Shown here in pieces: positions 53,675-63,997 of a DNA stretch of 64,000 nucleotides. Positions within the stretch are counted from its first letter, which is position 1. Each line of letters starts with the position of its first letter. The stretch is from positions 1,984,001 through 2,048,000 of the forward strand of contig NZ_CP047940.1 in NCBI RefSeq assembly GCF_014280235.1, given 5' to 3'. This DNA is from Cyanobium sp. NS01 (GTDB lineage: Bacteria; Cyanobacteriota; Cyanobacteriia; PCC-6307; Cyanobiaceae). The notes beneath the pieces are model-generated. The model did not search any database, had not been told where the DNA came from, and was given only the letters and a program-made list of their open reading frames with translations. Both the position numbers and the translations under genes were made by a program.

Positions 53675-54210
53675 CAGCGGGTCGCCGGGGCCGGAGGCGT
53701 CGCGGGGGGCGTGGCGCTTGGGGCCGGAGCGGGAGTGGTTATGGGGGCAGGGTCGGCGGCACCGCCGGAGGACAGCACCCGCTCGATCATCTCCACTTCG
53801 AAGGGCACCCCGGCCGCCCGCAGGGCCTCGGTGAGGGCCTCGGCGGGCGCAGCCGGATCAGCCCCGGCCAGCTTGAGCGTGATCCGGTAGGGAGCCGGGG
53901 AGAGCACGGGCGCCCGGGGGGTGGCTGCCCCCGGCTCCGGTTTCGGCTGGGCCGCCGTTGGGGCCGTGGCCCCTCCGGGCGGGGTTGCAGCGCCGGGGGC
54001 CGCGGTGGGGGATCCAGGGGTGGCCGGCGCTGTGGTCTCCTGCGTGGCAGCAGGGGCCCCATCACCTGGTGTGGCGGGGTCGGGGGCCGAGAAACTGCGC
54101 GAGAGCTGTTCCCCCAGGGGAGTCCCACTGCACCCGCCCAGCAGCACGCCGATGAAGCCGGCGCACAGAACCGGCCCCCAGCGGCGGCCATCGGGGCGGG
54201 GCCGGAGCAT
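53674..54210 (-). CDS. Pro/Ala-rich lipoprotein, unknown
   Basis: The leader [27 protein letters not shown] has a lipobox LGGC, then a ~70-residue low-complexity Ala/Pro/Thr stretch. A small folded segment near the C-terminus (PYRITLKLAGADPAAPAEALTEALRAAGVPFEVEMIERV) is followed by another Pro-rich tail. ATG 54210 overlaps the topA stop by one base; TTG 54213 is one codon longer. No family recognised. Confidence 0.75.
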   Translation of the reverse strand: MLRPRPDGRRWGPVLCAGFIGVLLGGCSGTPLGEQLSRSFSAPDPATPGDGAPAATQETTAPATPGSPTAAPGAATPPGGATAPTAAQPKPEPGAATPRAPVLSPAPYRITLKLAGADPAAPAEALTEALRAAGVPFEVEMIERVLSSGGAADPAPITTPAPAPSATPPATPPAPATR

Positions 54211-56972
54211 CAACTCTCCGCCGCTTTGATCACGCGCACGGCGCTGGCCCGCAGCCGACCGGTCTTGGTGGTGGTGGGAGGCTTCTTGGCGGCGGCCTGC
54301 TGGCTCTTGGCCGCCGCAGCGGCTTTTGTCTTGGCGGTCTTGGCGGAGGCGGCGCGCTTGCCGGTGGCTGTCGTGCCAGGGGAGGCTTTGCCCCTGGAGG
54401 TCTTGCCCGTGGCGGCCTTGGCCGCCAGCAGCTCGATCGCCTGCTCCAGGGTGATGGTGTCGGCCGTGGTGCCCTCCGGCAGGGAGGCGTTCACCTTGCC
54501 CTGCTTCACGTAGAGGCCATAGGGACCATCAAAGAGCTGCACCGGTTCGTCGCTGCCCTCCGGCAGCCCGAGCTGCTTGAGGGCGGTGCGGCCACCGCGG
54601 CCACGCTTGGGCATCGCCAGCAGTTCCAGGGCGCGGCTCAAGGGCACCATGAGCACGTCATCTTCAGCCTTCAGCGAGCGGTAGTCCTTCTCGCCCTTGC
54701 CCTTGTGGTGCACCACGTAGGGCCCGAAGCGGCCCAGGCCGGCCTCCACCCTTCCGCCCTCGGGATGGTCGCCGAGGGTCCGGGGCAGGCGCAGCAGGCC
54801 CAGGGCATCGGCGAGGCTGAGCTCCTCGGGCTTCTGGCCCTTGGGCAGCGAGGCGCGCTTGGGCTTGGGAACGGCCTCACTCACCTGGCCGCGCTGCACG
54901 TAGGGGCCGTACTGGCCGAACAGCAGGTACACCTGCTCACCCGTCTCGGGGTCCTCGCCCAGGGACTCGGGACCTTCCGCCTTCTGGCGCAGCAGCAGCT
55001 CGGCCTTGTCGGCGTCGAGATCGGCCGGGGTGATCTCCAGGGGCAGGGTGGCCTTGAGCAGCTCCTCGGTGCCGTCATCGGCCACCCGCTTGGTTTCCAG
55101 GTAGGCCCCGAAGCGGCCGATCCGCACCACGCAGGGCAGCCCCTCCAGCGACACGGTGCGGGAGACGCCGGGGTCGATGTCACCCTCGCGCTGCTGCACC
55201 TGGGTTTCGAGACCCTTCTCGCCTCTGTAGAACGACTCCAGGTAGGGCAGCCAGGCCACCTGGCCGTGGGAGATCTCGTCGAGGCTCTGCTCCATCCGGG
55301 CGGTGAAGCTGGTGTCCACCAGATCGGGGAAGTGCTCCTCCAGCAGGGCCGTCACCGCGAAGGCCGTGAAGCTGGGGGTGAGGGAGTTGTTCAGGAGCGT
55401 GGCGTAACCCCGGTCCACGATCGTGCCGATGATCGAGGCGTAGGTGGAGGGGCGGCCGATGCCCTCCTTCTCCAGCATCTTCACCAGGGCGGCCTCGCTG
55501 TAGCGCGCTGGAGGCTGGGTCTGGTGGCCGAGGGCCTCCACCCCCTGGCAGGCCGGAGCATCGCCCACCGCCAGGGCGGGCAACAGCACTTCCTGGCCCT
55601 CCAGGGCCGCATCGGGGTCGTCGCTGCCCTCCACGTAGGCACGGAAGAAGCCGGGGAAATCGATCCGCTTGCCGCTGGCGCGGAAGCGCGCCGTGCCGAG
55701 GCTGCCGCCCTCCACCTCCAGATCCACGGCCAGCATCGTGAGCCGCGCCTCAGCCATCTGGCTGGCCACAGTGCGCTTCCAGATCAGCTCATAGAGGGCC
55801 AGATCCCTGCCTTCCAGGCGGGTGTCGCCTGGTTCGCGGAAGCTCTCCCCGGCCGGTCGGATCGCCTCGTGGGCCTCCTGGGCGTTGCGGGCCTTGGTGG
55901 AGAACTGCCGCACCGCGGGACTCAGGTAGGTGTCGCCGTACTTGGCCGCCACGCAGCTGCGGGCCGCCTGAATCGCCTGGTCGCTGAGGTGCACCGAATC
56001 GGTGCGCATGTAGGTGATGAAGCCCCGCTCGTAGAGCCCCTGGGCGGCGCGCATCGTCTCGCGGGCCGAGAGCCGCAGCTTGCGGTTCGCCTCCTGCTGC
56101 AGGGTGCTGGTGGTGAAGGGCGCCACCGGCTTACGCACACTCGGCTTGGCCTCCACCTGCGCCACCGACCAGGCTCCGCTCTGCACGGCGGCCTGGAGGC
56201 TGCGGGCCTCGTCCTCGGCCAGCAGCCGCACTCGGCTGCCGGCCTTGAGGGCACCGGTGGTCTCGTCGAAGTCGGAGCCGCCGGCAATGCGCTCCCCCTT
56301 GAGGTGGCTGAGTTTGGCCTCGAAGCGGCCGCCGGCCTGCTCCAGCTGGGCCTTGAGGTCCCAGTAGCTGCCGCTGTGGAAGGCCCGGCGGGCCCGCTCG
56401 CGCTGCACCAGCAGGCGCACCGCCACCGACTGCACCCGGCCGGCCGACAGGCCCCAGGCCACCTTCTTCCAGAGCAGCGGCGAGAGGGTGTAGCCCACCA
56501 GCCGATCGAGGATCCGGCGTGTCTCCTGGGCGTGGACGAGCTCCATGTCGAGCTCCCGGGTGTCGTCGAGGGCGCGGCCGATGGCCGCCTTGGTGATCTC
56601 GTGGAACACCATTCGCTTGACGGGAACCTTGGGCTGTAGCAGCTGCAACAGGTGCCAGCTGATGCTTTCACCCTCCCGGTCCTCATCCGTGGCCAGGAGG
56701 AGCTGATCGGCGCCCTTGAGGGCGTCCTTGAGTTCCTTCACCACTTTCTTCTTGTCCTTCGGCACCACGTAGAGCGGCTCGAAGTTGCTGGCGGTGTTCA
56801 CGCCCAGGTTCGCCCACTTCTCACCCTTGTGAGCGGCAGGGATCTCACTGGCGTTGTTCGGCAGGTCCCGCACGTGTCCCATGGAGGCCTCCACGCGGAA
56901 GTCCTTGGGCAGGAATCCACGGATGGTGCGGGCCTTGGTGGGGCTCTCAACGATGACGAGGGTGTGACCCAC
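54210..56972 (-). CDS. topA: DNA topoisomerase I
   Basis: Relaxes negative supercoils. GTG 56972 gives the canonical [20 protein letters not shown] (Toprim Glu); the frame is open to 57020. Toprim acidic motif [18 protein letters not shown], and the active-site Tyr321 in [14 protein letters not shown] are intact. The C-terminal part has the cyanobacterial repeats ([55 protein letters not shown]) instead of zinc fingers. It ends with a Lys/Ala/Thr-rich basic tail of about 70 residues. 920 residues. Confidence 0.96.
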   Translation of the reverse strand: MGHTLVIVESPTKARTIRGFLPKDFRVEASMGHVRDLPNNASEIPAAHKGEKWANLGVNTASNFEPLYVVPKDKKKVVKELKDALKGADQLLLATDEDREGESISWHLLQLLQPKVPVKRMVFHEITKAAIGRALDDTRELDMELVHAQETRRILDRLVGYTLSPLLWKKVAWGLSAGRVQSVAVRLLVQRERARRAFHSGSYWDLKAQLEQAGGRFEAKLSHLKGERIAGGSDFDETTGALKAGSRVRLLAEDEARSLQAAVQSGAWSVAQVEAKPSVRKPVAPFTTSTLQQEANRKLRLSARETMRAAQGLYERGFITYMRTDSVHLSDQAIQAARSCVAAKYGDTYLSPAVRQFSTKARNAQEAHEAIRPAGESFREPGDTRLEGRDLALYELIWKRTVASQMAEARLTMLAVDLEVEGGSLGTARFRASGKRIDFPGFFRAYVEGSDDPDAALEGQEVLLPALAVGDAPACQGVEALGHQTQPPARYSEAALVKMLEKEGIGRPSTYASIIGTIVDRGYATLLNNSLTPSFTAFAVTALLEEHFPDLVDTSFTARMEQSLDEISHGQVAWLPYLESFYRGEKGLETQVQQREGDIDPGVSRTVSLEGLPCVVRIGRFGAYLETKRVADDGTEELLKATLPLEITPADLDADKAELLLRQKAEGPESLGEDPETGEQVYLLFGQYGPYVQRGQVSEAVPKPKRASLPKGQKPEELSLADALGLLRLPRTLGDHPEGGRVEAGLGRFGPYVVHHKGKGEKDYRSLKAEDDVLMVPLSRALELLAMPKRGRGGRTALKQLGLPEGSDEPVQLFDGPYGLYVKQGKVNASLPEGTTADTITLEQAIELLAAKAATGKTSRGKASPGTTATGKRAASAKTAKTKAAAAAKSQQAAAKKPPTTTKTGRLRASAVRVIKAAES

Positions 56973-57091
56973 AGACAGGCGAACGACCTCCCCCCTCTTT
57001 ATCGCATCGGCGGCCGGCACCGCATCCTGCCGCTGGGGAACCGGGGCAACGCCGCTACAGTTCCGGCACCAAATCTGGCCGCATCACCCCC

Positions 57092-58714
57092 GTGATCTCC
57101 CTGCTCGGTGCTCTCCCAGCCGTGGCCGCTGCCACGCTCGCAGAGGCGGCCCAACCCGCCACCCAGGCCATCGGTGCGGGGTTCGGCAGTGGTGGGCTCA
57201 GCCTCCAGCTCAATGCCGGCGCCATCGCCCCTGAGGTGGCCGTGCTGCTGGCCCTGATCGCCTGTCTGCTGGTGGATCTGGCCGGCGAGCAGGCCGCCAG
57301 CCGCTGGGTGCCGCCCCTCTGCTACGCCGGTCTCGGCGGCGCCCTGGTGCTGCTGGCCCTGCAGTGGAACACCCCGGCGCTGGAGCCGTCCTTCCTCGGC
57401 TCCTTCCTCGCCGACAACCTGGCGATCGCCTTCCGCGGCGTGGTGGCGACCTCCACCTTGATCTCGCTGCTGTTGAGCTGGCGCTACGTGGAGCGCAGCG
57501 GCACGCCGGTGGGCGAATACGCCGCCATCCTGCTGGCCGCCACCCTCGGCGCCATGTTCCTCTGCGGCGCCACCGATCTGGTGAGCATCTTCATCTCCCT
57601 GGAAACGCTCTCGGTATCGAGCTACCTGCTGGCGGGCTACATGAAGCGCGACGCCCGCAGTTCCGAGGCGGCACTCAAATACCTGCTGGTGGGTTCTGCC
57701 GCCGCGGCGGTGTTCCTCTACGGAGCCTCCCTGCTCTACGGCCTCACCGGTGGTGCCACCGGACTGGATGCCGTCGCCCTGGCCCTGCAGACCAGCGCCT
57801 CGCCGGTCACCGCCCTGGCACTGGTGTTCGTGCTGGCCACCGTGGCCTTCAAGATCGCCGCCGTGCCCTTCCACCAGTGGACGCCCGACGTCTACGAGGG
57901 CTCGCCCACCCCAGTGGTGGCCTTCCTCTCGGTGGGTTCCAAGGCGGCAGGATTCGCGCTGGCCGTTCGCATCCTGGTGGGCTGCTTCGAGAGCTTTGAT
58001 GCTCAGTGGAAGCTGCTGTTCACCGTGCTGGCCATCCTCAGCATGGTGCTGGGCAACGTGGTGGCCCTGGCCCAGACCTCCATGAAACGGATGCTCGCCT
58101 ACAGCTCGATCGGCCAGGCCGGCTTCGTGATGATCGGGCTGGTGTGCGGCACCGAGGACGGCTTCGCGGCCATGGTGCTGTACATGGCCGCCTACCTGTT
58201 CATGAACCTGGGGGCGTTCGCCTGCATCATCCTGTTCTCTCTGCGCACCGGCAGCGACCGTATTGCCGACTACGCAGGCCTCTACCAGAAAGATCCCCTG
58301 ATCACCCTGGGGCTCAGCCTCTGCCTGCTCTCCCTGGGCGGTATCCCCCCGATGCTGGGCTTCTTCGGCAAGATCTACCTCTTCTTCGCCGGCTGGGCTG
58401 ATCAGCAATATCTGCTGGTGGTGGTGGGCCTGGTCACCTCCGTGGTCTCGATCTACTACTACATCTCCGTGATCAAGATGATGGTGGTCAAAGAGCCCCA
58501 GGAAGCGTCCGATGTGGTGAAGGCCTACCCGGAGATCTCCTGGTCGATTGCCGGCATGCCGGAGCTGCGCACGGCGCTGGTGGGCTGTGTGATCGTCACC
58601 GCGGTGGGAGGGGTGCTCTCCAGCCCGCTGTTCACCTGGGCCAGCGAGGCGGTGGTGGGCACGCCGATCCTGCAGCAGGCCATCGCCAGCGCCACAGCTC
58701 CACCGATCGGTTGA
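57092..58714 (+). CDS. ndhB: NAD(P)H-quinone oxidoreductase subunit 2 (NdhB)
   Basis: Membrane-arm proton-pumping subunit of NDH-1, used in respiration, cyclic electron flow and CO2 uptake. About fourteen hydrophobic segments and conserved stretches [74 protein letters not shown], and [23 protein letters not shown] are present. 540 residues, GTG start at 57092. Divergent from topA. Confidence 0.97.
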   Translation: MISLLGALPAVAAATLAEAAQPATQAIGAGFGSGGLSLQLNAGAIAPEVAVLLALIACLLVDLAGEQAASRWVPPLCYAGLGGALVLLALQWNTPALEPSFLGSFLADNLAIAFRGVVATSTLISLLLSWRYVERSGTPVGEYAAILLAATLGAMFLCGATDLVSIFISLETLSVSSYLLAGYMKRDARSSEAALKYLLVGSAAAAVFLYGASLLYGLTGGATGLDAVALALQTSASPVTALALVFVLATVAFKIAAVPFHQWTPDVYEGSPTPVVAFLSVGSKAAGFALAVRILVGCFESFDAQWKLLFTVLAILSMVLGNVVALAQTSMKRMLAYSSIGQAGFVMIGLVCGTEDGFAAMVLYMAAYLFMNLGAFACIILFSLRTGSDRIADYAGLYQKDPLITLGLSLCLLSLGGIPPMLGFFGKIYLFFAGWADQQYLLVVVGLVTSVVSIYYYISVIKMMVVKEPQEASDVVKAYPEISWSIAGMPELRTALVGCVIVTAVGGVLSSPLFTWASEAVVGTPILQQAIASATAPPIG

Positions 58715-58718
58715 TGCC

Positions 58719-59426
58719 GTGATCCAGCCCGTTGCCCAACTCGAGGCCGTGGAGAAGGTCTACGGCTCAGGTGACACGGAGGTGCGGGCCCTCGATGGCC
58801 TCAGCCTCACCGTCAACCGCGGTGACTATCTGGCCGTGATGGGGGCGTCCGGTTCGGGCAAGAGCACGGCGATGAACATCCTCGGCTGCCTGGATCGGCC
58901 CAGTGCCGGCAGCTACCGCCTCAGCGGCACCCAGGTGAACCAGCTCAATGACGACCAGCTGGCCGATCTGCGCAACCGCGATCTGGGGTTCGTGTTCCAG
59001 CAGTTCCACCTGCTGCCCCAGCTCTCGGCGCTCGACAACGTGATGCTGCCGATGGTGTACGCGGGAGTGCCGGCCCCGGAACGGCGGCGGCGCTCCGAGG
59101 AGGCCCTCGGACGGGTGGGGCTGGCGGATCGGCTGAACAACAAACCCAACCAGCTCTCCGGCGGCCAGCAGCAGCGGGTGGCGATCGCCCGGGCGATCAT
59201 CAACCAACCCGCCCTGCTGCTGGCCGATGAACCCACGGGCGCCCTCGATTCCCGCACCACCGAGGAGGTGCTGGCCATTTTCGATGAACTGCACCGAGGC
59301 GGCATGACCGTGGTGATGGTGACCCATGAAGACGATGTGGCCGCCCGCGCCGACCGGGTGGTCCATTTCCGTGATGGCCGGATCACCGAGACGACCACCC
59401 AGACACCGGCCCTGGCCGCCCGCTAG
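58719..59426 (+). CDS. ABC transporter ATP-binding protein, LolD/MacB type
   Basis: Walker [17 protein letters not shown], the MacB/LolD-type Q-loop [23 protein letters not shown], signature [16 protein letters not shown] and Walker [14 protein letters not shown] are all intact. GTG start 4 bases after ndhB. No FtsX-like permease follows, so its membrane partner is elsewhere; the MacA-like adaptor at 15.6 kb is one candidate for the same exporter. Convergent with the M23 peptidase, sharing CTAG for both stops. Confidence 0.93.
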   Translation: MIQPVAQLEAVEKVYGSGDTEVRALDGLSLTVNRGDYLAVMGASGSGKSTAMNILGCLDRPSAGSYRLSGTQVNQLNDDQLADLRNRDLGFVFQQFHLLPQLSALDNVMLPMVYAGVPAPERRRRSEEALGRVGLADRLNNKPNQLSGGQQQRVAIARAIINQPALLLADEPTGALDSRTTEEVLAIFDELHRGGMTVVMVTHEDDVAARADRVVHFRDGRITETTTQTPALAAR

Positions 59427-60649
59427 CCCGCTGGAGGGGCAGGGGCCAGGGGGGCGACGGGCCGCTCCAGGCTCTGCAGCAGCTGGCCCATCAACAGGGC
59501 GATGGCATCGCTGCCGCCGGCGGCCCGGCCAGGGTCGAGATCGCCGGGATCCACCGCCAGCCAGCCGCCATCGGCGGGTAGCCGCAGCTCGAAATGCAGG
59601 TGAGGGCCAGTGCTGAGGCCCGTGCTGCCCACCCGGCCGATCACCTCCCCCTGCCGCACCCGATCGCCGGGCTTCACGTAGAGCTCGCTGAGATGCCCGT
59701 AGAGCGTGCGCCGCCTGGGGCGCTCATGTTCGATCTCGATGGCCAGGCCGTAACCGCCTGCCACGCCGCTGCTGATCACCTGGCCGCTGAGGGAGGCCAC
59801 CACAGGCGTGCCCTCCGGCGCCGCCAGGTCACGGCCGGCGTGCATCAGCCAGCTGCCCAGCACGGGGTGGACGCGGAAGCCGAAACCACTGCTGGTGACG
59901 GCCGAACCGATCAGGGGAAAGAGCAGACGGCGATTGCCGTTGCCACCGATCGGCGAGGGGCGGGGCGTGACCGCGAACACATCGGCAAGGCGGAAGCCGC
60001 CGCCGCTGCCGGCCAGCAGGGCCGCCACGGGGACCGTGAGCGGCGTGGTGAGCGGGGCCCCGCCGATCAGCCGTTGTCCGGCTCCGGTGATGCCGCTGCC
60101 GGCGTCGCCGCCAAGAAGGCCGCCGGAGGCCGACGTGCTGCTGCCAGGGCGACCCCAGCCCCGCACCACCACGCCCCGGCGGCACTCCTGGGCTGAGAGA
60201 GCGCCGCTGCTGCAGGCCTGGACATTCGCGGGGCTGTTGAACGGGATGGCGCGGCTGCCGGAACGCACCCGCTCCCGTTCGGCCGGGGTGACAACGCCCT
60301 CGCGTACGAGGGCATCGAGGGAGCTGTCGAAGCTGGCCGCTGGAGGGGAGTCCCGCGCTGAGGCAGGGGGCACGGAGCGAGGTGCCGGGACTGCGGCAGC
60401 GGGGGTGGGCGGGCGGCGCAGCGGCCGCCCGGCTCGAGGCTCCGCCCCGGCAGCGCTCCCGGCCTCAGAGGAGGTGGCGGCGGCGCCGGCGGCGGCGGCA
60501 GGAGCCTCTGAGGCCGTGGGGGCCTGGGAGGGCGCCGCCGCATCGGCTGGGGATCGCTCCTGGGCGATCCCCAGGCCCACCAGCCCGATCAGGGTTCCAC
60601 CCGTCACCAGGGCGGCAGGAAGGAGATGGAGGTGGAACAGACGTGCCAT
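59423..60649 (-). CDS. M23 (LytM-type) metallopeptidase, exported
   Basis: The N-terminal hydrophobic segment (LLPAALVTGGTLIGLVGLGIA) is a signal anchor. A long Ala/Pro-rich linker (~residues 30-105) follows, and the C-terminal third is the peptidase: SGFGFRVHPVLGSWLMHAGRDLAAPEGTPVVASLSGQVISSG with the HxxxD zinc motif, and GLSTGPHLHFELRL with the HxH motif. Active-site residues are intact, so it may cut peptidoglycan cross-links. Convergent overlap of 4 bases with the ATPase gene. Confidence 0.92.
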   Translation of the reverse strand: MARLFHLHLLPAALVTGGTLIGLVGLGIAQERSPADAAAPSQAPTASEAPAAAAGAAATSSEAGSAAGAEPRAGRPLRRPPTPAAAVPAPRSVPPASARDSPPAASFDSSLDALVREGVVTPAERERVRSGSRAIPFNSPANVQACSSGALSAQECRRGVVVRGWGRPGSSTSASGGLLGGDAGSGITGAGQRLIGGAPLTTPLTVPVAALLAGSGGGFRLADVFAVTPRPSPIGGNGNRRLLFPLIGSAVTSSGFGFRVHPVLGSWLMHAGRDLAAPEGTPVVASLSGQVISSGVAGGYGLAIEIEHERPRRRTLYGHLSELYVKPGDRVRQGEVIGRVGSTGLSTGPHLHFELRLPADGGWLAVDPGDLDPGRAAGGSDAIALLMGQLLQSLERPVAPLAPAPPAG

Positions 60650-60781
60650 GGAGCGGATCAGAGCAGGCAGTGGGGCGAGCGTCAGCGCAGGCGTCAGGGC
60701 TCCCAGGGCAGCCGCGAGGCCCCATTCTCACCCGCGAACCGACCAGCTGCCGCTACCCATGCTGTCGCGAGAACGACAGGC

Positions 60782-61522
60782 TCAGAAGCTACGGCTGAGC
60801 CAGGTGAGGGCCACCCCCCTCTGCAGCCGCAGGCGACCATCCAGCTCCAGACCGGCCACCTGCCACGGCTCCTCCCCCACCAGCACTCCCTCGGGCGGCT
60901 GCCAGAGCCGCTGTTCGGCCTGGTCCCGCACCAGTTCCGCTTCACCCGCCTGGGCCATGGCCCAGCGAAGCGCGCTCCACACCCTCGCCTCCAGTCGTCT
61001 GGGGCAGGCCTGGGGATGCCAGCGGCCGGGGCCTGGTCCCCGCCGCCCTCCTGATCGGGCCAGAGCCTGAGCCACCGAGACCGCCCCGGGCGGCACCCGG
61101 TTGGTGCCGTTGAGGCCGATGCCGGCCTGGGCCCAGAGCAGGCGGCCCCCACGCCAGCGCTGGCGCGGCAGCAGGCCCGCCAGCTTGCCGCCATGCACGA
61201 GCAGATCGTTCGGCCACTTGATCCGCACCGGCAGACCCAGTCCTTCCAGCTCCCGCGCCAGGCCCACGGCCAGAGCCAGGGGCAGGTTGGCCGGCGCCCG
61301 CGACGCTCCAGGCCAGGGGAAGGCGGCACTGAGCCACACCCCGCCAGCGGGCGCGCACCAGGGCCGCCCCCTCTGCCCCTGGCCGTGGCGCTGCCGCCTC
61401 GCTACCACGGCCCGCCACGGATCGGGGCCCTGGGGGCCGGGGGGGCTGTGCCGCAGCCAGCGATCCAGCTCCCACTCGGTGCTGGCGCACACGGGCAGCC
61501 GCCGGATCTGCCAGCCGCTCAC
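60782..61522 (-). CDS. birA: Biotin--[acetyl-CoA carboxylase] ligase (monofunctional)
   Basis: Attaches biotin to AccB. The catalytic domain shows CASTEWELDRWL, a GRG-like biotin loop (RRQRHGQGQRGRPWCAPAGGVWLSAAF), the KWPNDLLVHGGKLAGLLP motif and GIGLNGTN. There is no N-terminal HTH domain, so it lacks the repressor role of E. coli BirA. 246 residues. The stop of birA is separate, but its ATG overlaps the aminotransferase stop by four bases. Confidence 0.92.
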   Translation of the reverse strand: MSGWQIRRLPVCASTEWELDRWLRHSPPGPQGPDPWRAVVARRQRHGQGQRGRPWCAPAGGVWLSAAFPWPGASRAPANLPLALAVGLARELEGLGLPVRIKWPNDLLVHGGKLAGLLPRQRWRGGRLLWAQAGIGLNGTNRVPPGAVSVAQALARSGGRRGPGPGRWHPQACPRRLEARVWSALRWAMAQAGEAELVRDQAEQRLWQPPEGVLVGEEPWQVAGLELDGRLRLQRGVALTWLSRSF

Positions 61523-62742
61523 CGGGGCGCCCCGGCGGCCAGCCAGGTGCCGATGCGGGCGGCGCCCTGCTGCAGCTGTTCCGTGGGGTGGACCAGGGCC
61601 AAGCGGGCCCAGCCCTCACCACCGGGGCCAAAGCCGTTGCCGGGGGTGAGGGCCACCCCGGTGGCCTGCAGCAGGGCGGCACAGAAGGCTTCTGAGCCCT
61701 CGCCCTGGTCCTCGCCTGACTGGCTCTGCCATTGGGGCGGCAGGGCCAGCCACAGATACAGGGCCATGCTGGGGCGGCGCACCGGCCAGCCCACAGCTTC
61801 CAGGGCCGCGGCCATGTGGTCGCGTCGCTGGCGGTAGGTCCGGCCCAGCTGGGCCGGCCAGTGGGGGGCCTGCTCCAGGGCGGCGATCGCCCCGGCCTGC
61901 AGGGCGAGGGACTGGTTGAAATCCACCACCCCCTTGAGCTGCCTCAACGCGGTGATCAGCCACTCGGCACCGATGGCGAAGGCCAGCCTGAAGCCCCCCA
62001 GGCACCAGCTCTTGGAGAGGGAAAAGAACTCGATGCCATGGCTGCGCCAGCCCGGGTGGCGCAGCAGGGCCGGGGCCTCCCCGTCGAGGGCCAGGTCCAC
62101 GTAGGGGTTGTCATGGGCCAGCACCACGTCGTGGCGCAGGGCCTTGTGCATGGCCGCATCCACCCAGGCCTGCTCCCCGGTGGTGGCCGTGGGGTTGTGG
62201 GGGAACCCCAGCACCATCAGCTTGAGGGCCTCCCACTCGGCGGTGGACACCCGCTCGAAATCGGGACGCCAGCCGCTGGCTGCATCGAGGCGCAACAGCT
62301 GGGGCCGGGCCGAGGCGAGCTGCAGGCCCCCCAGGTGGGAGGGGTAGTAGGGGTCGAGCAGCAGGGCGGCATCGCCGGGATTCAGCACCGCCAAGGGAAG
62401 GTGGGCCGTGCCCTCCTGGGATCCCACCAGCAGCAGCACTTCGCGCTGCGGATCGACGGACACCCCGAAACGCCGCTGCGCCCAGGCCGCGGCGGCCTCC
62501 CGGAAGGGCAGCGTGGCGTGGTGCAGGCAATAGGCCGCACTCGAGGGGGCGTCGAGGACGCGCTGCATCGCCGCGATCGCCTCGGGCGGCGGCAGCAGAT
62601 CGGTGGATCCCAGGGAGAGATCGAGCAGGGGCTCCAGGCCGCTGTCGGCAGCGGCGGCCCTCAGGCTGTAGGCGCTCTTGCGTCGGTCGTTGCGGGCGAA
62701 GACGCCACTTCCCAGCTGGGCCAGGCGCTCAGAGATGGGCAT
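61519..62742 (-). CDS. PLP-dependent aminotransferase, class I/II (DAP/succinyl-DAP type)
   Basis: Fold-type I enzyme. The start ATG 62742 gives MPISERLAQLGSGVFARNDRRK. Key elements are LDLSLGSTDLLPPPEAI, the PLP-phosphate region VGSQEGTAHLPLAVLNPGD, LGFPHNPTATTGEQAW (Asn), VLAHDNPYVDL (Asp-Tyr), SLSKSWCLGGFRLAFAIG (Schiff-base Lys) and a C-terminal WARLALVHP. Closest by eye to LL-diaminopimelate/N-succinyl-DAP aminotransferases, but specificity is uncertain. Overlaps trxA by 14 bases. Confidence 0.87.
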   Translation of the reverse strand: MPISERLAQLGSGVFARNDRRKSAYSLRAAAADSGLEPLLDLSLGSTDLLPPPEAIAAMQRVLDAPSSAAYCLHHATLPFREAAAAWAQRRFGVSVDPQREVLLLVGSQEGTAHLPLAVLNPGDAALLLDPYYPSHLGGLQLASARPQLLRLDAASGWRPDFERVSTAEWEALKLMVLGFPHNPTATTGEQAWVDAAMHKALRHDVVLAHDNPYVDLALDGEAPALLRHPGWRSHGIEFFSLSKSWCLGGFRLAFAIGAEWLITALRQLKGVVDFNQSLALQAGAIAALEQAPHWPAQLGRTYRQRRDHMAAALEAVGWPVRRPSMALYLWLALPPQWQSQSGEDQGEGSEAFCAALLQATGVALTPGNGFGPGGEGWARLALVHPTEQLQQGAARIGTWLAAGAPR

Positions 62743-63049
62743 CCAGGAAGGCCTTGAGCTGGGCCTTGGCCATGGCGCCCTCATGGCGAGCCACCGGGGC
62801 GCCGGCCTTGAACAGCACCAGGGTCGGCAGGCCCTGCACCTGCAGGCGGTCGCGGCTGCCGGGGTTGGGATCGGCCTCGAGCTTGCCCACCTTGAGGCGG
62901 CCGGCGTAGTCGCTGGCAGCCCAGTCCATCAGCGGTGCCATCAGACGGCAGGGGCCGCACCACTGGGCCCAGACATCCACCAGCACCGCCTCGCTGCAGG
63001 CGATCACTTCAGCGTCGAAGTTGGCGTCGGTGAGATGAACGACGGACAC
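62729..63049 (-). CDS. trxA: Thioredoxin
   Basis: Dithiol-disulfide oxidoreductase with active site W30-C-G-P-C34 inside VDVWAQWCGPCRLMAPLMDW. The cis-Pro loop is QGLPTLVLFKAG and the protein ends KAFLDAHL. GTG 63049 gives a 106-residue protein starting MSVVHLTDANFD, typical of the family; an in-frame GTG 63061 adds four residues and the frame opens further to 63160. Glu/Asp spacing near the active site suggests a normal m-type or related thioredoxin. Confidence 0.95.
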   Translation of the reverse strand: MSVVHLTDANFDAEVIACSEAVLVDVWAQWCGPCRLMAPLMDWAASDYAGRLKVGKLEADPNPGSRDRLQVQGLPTLVLFKAGAPVARHEGAMAKAQLKAFLDAHL

Positions 63050-63217
63050 GGCAGTGGACACGGGAACAGCAGAGGGAAAGAACGGGAGCGTGGAGGGAGG
63101 GAACCCTTCGGAGCGAGGCTTCAAGGTAGGGGCCCGCCGGCACCGCTCAGGGGCAGCCAACGGTCAAGCCATGACCCCCGCGGGTGGTTCAGGGCCCATG
63201 GCGAGCAGAACGGGGGA

Positions 63218-63997
63218 TCAGAGCTTGTCGATCGAGCGCTTGAGCTCTTCGAGTTCGGCATCCACCTGGGCCACCTTCACCGGCTCCAGCTGGGGCACCG
63301 GATCGCTGTCCTTGGGCAGGGCCACAGGTTCCGGGCCGGCGGCGCCGGAGAGCCGGTTCTTGAGAGCGGCGAGCTCATCGTCCACATCGCTGCTCTCAAG
63401 CGCAGCGAACTGGCTCTCGAGGTCGGCGCCGGCCAGCTCGGCCGCCGCCTGGCTGCGGGCCTCCAGGTTCTGCACCTTTTCCTCCATGCGCTCGAAGGCC
63501 GCCATCGAGGAGTTGGTGCCGAGGTTGCCCACGGCGCTCTGGAGCTGCTCCTGGGCCTGGGCAGCCTGGGCCCGGGCCTTGAGCATGTCCTTCTTGGTCT
63601 TGGCCTCGGCGATCTTGGCCTCCAGCGCCACCAGGCTCTTCTTGAGCGCGTCCACCTGGCCGGCCTGGCTGTTGAGCTGGGCGTTGAGCGCGGTGGCGGT
63701 GTCGTCGTAGGTCTTGCGGCGGGTGAGGGCCTCGCGGGCGAGGTCGTCCTCCCCCTTCTGGAGGGCCAGTTCGGCGCGCTGATACCAGGTCTTGGACTGG
63801 CTCTCCGCCTGTTCGGCCTGGTTGGCGATCCGCTTCTGACTGGCAATGGCCGTGGCCACCGCCTGGCGGAGCTTGATCAGGTCGGACTGCATGTCCGCGA
63901 CGGACTGGTCAAGGATCTTGGAGGGATCCTCCATGCTGCCGATCGCCGCATTGGCGTTGGCACGGAGCAGTCGGCTGAGGCGGTCAAAAAAGCCCAT
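63218..63997 (-). CDS. vipp1: Vipp1/PspA (ESCRT-III-like) membrane-remodelling protein
   Basis: The N-terminal amphipathic helix GFFDRLSRLLRANANAAI and the PspA core of long coiled-coil helices (LIKLRQAVATAIASQKRI..., ALTRRKTYDDTATALNAQL..., ERMEEKVQNLEARSQAAAEL) are clear. The C-terminus carries an extra acidic linker and a final helix (VDAELEELKRSIDKL). That extension, absent from bacterial PspA, is the mark of thylakoid-maintaining Vipp1 (IM30). 259 residues; the ATG lies 3 bases from the window end. Confidence 0.93.
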   Translation of the reverse strand: MGFFDRLSRLLRANANAAIGSMEDPSKILDQSVADMQSDLIKLRQAVATAIASQKRIANQAEQAESQSKTWYQRAELALQKGEDDLAREALTRRKTYDDTATALNAQLNSQAGQVDALKKSLVALEAKIAEAKTKKDMLKARAQAAQAQEQLQSAVGNLGTNSSMAAFERMEEKVQNLEARSQAAAELAGADLESQFAALESSDVDDELAALKNRLSGAAGPEPVALPKDSDPVPQLEPVKVAQVDAELEELKRSIDKL

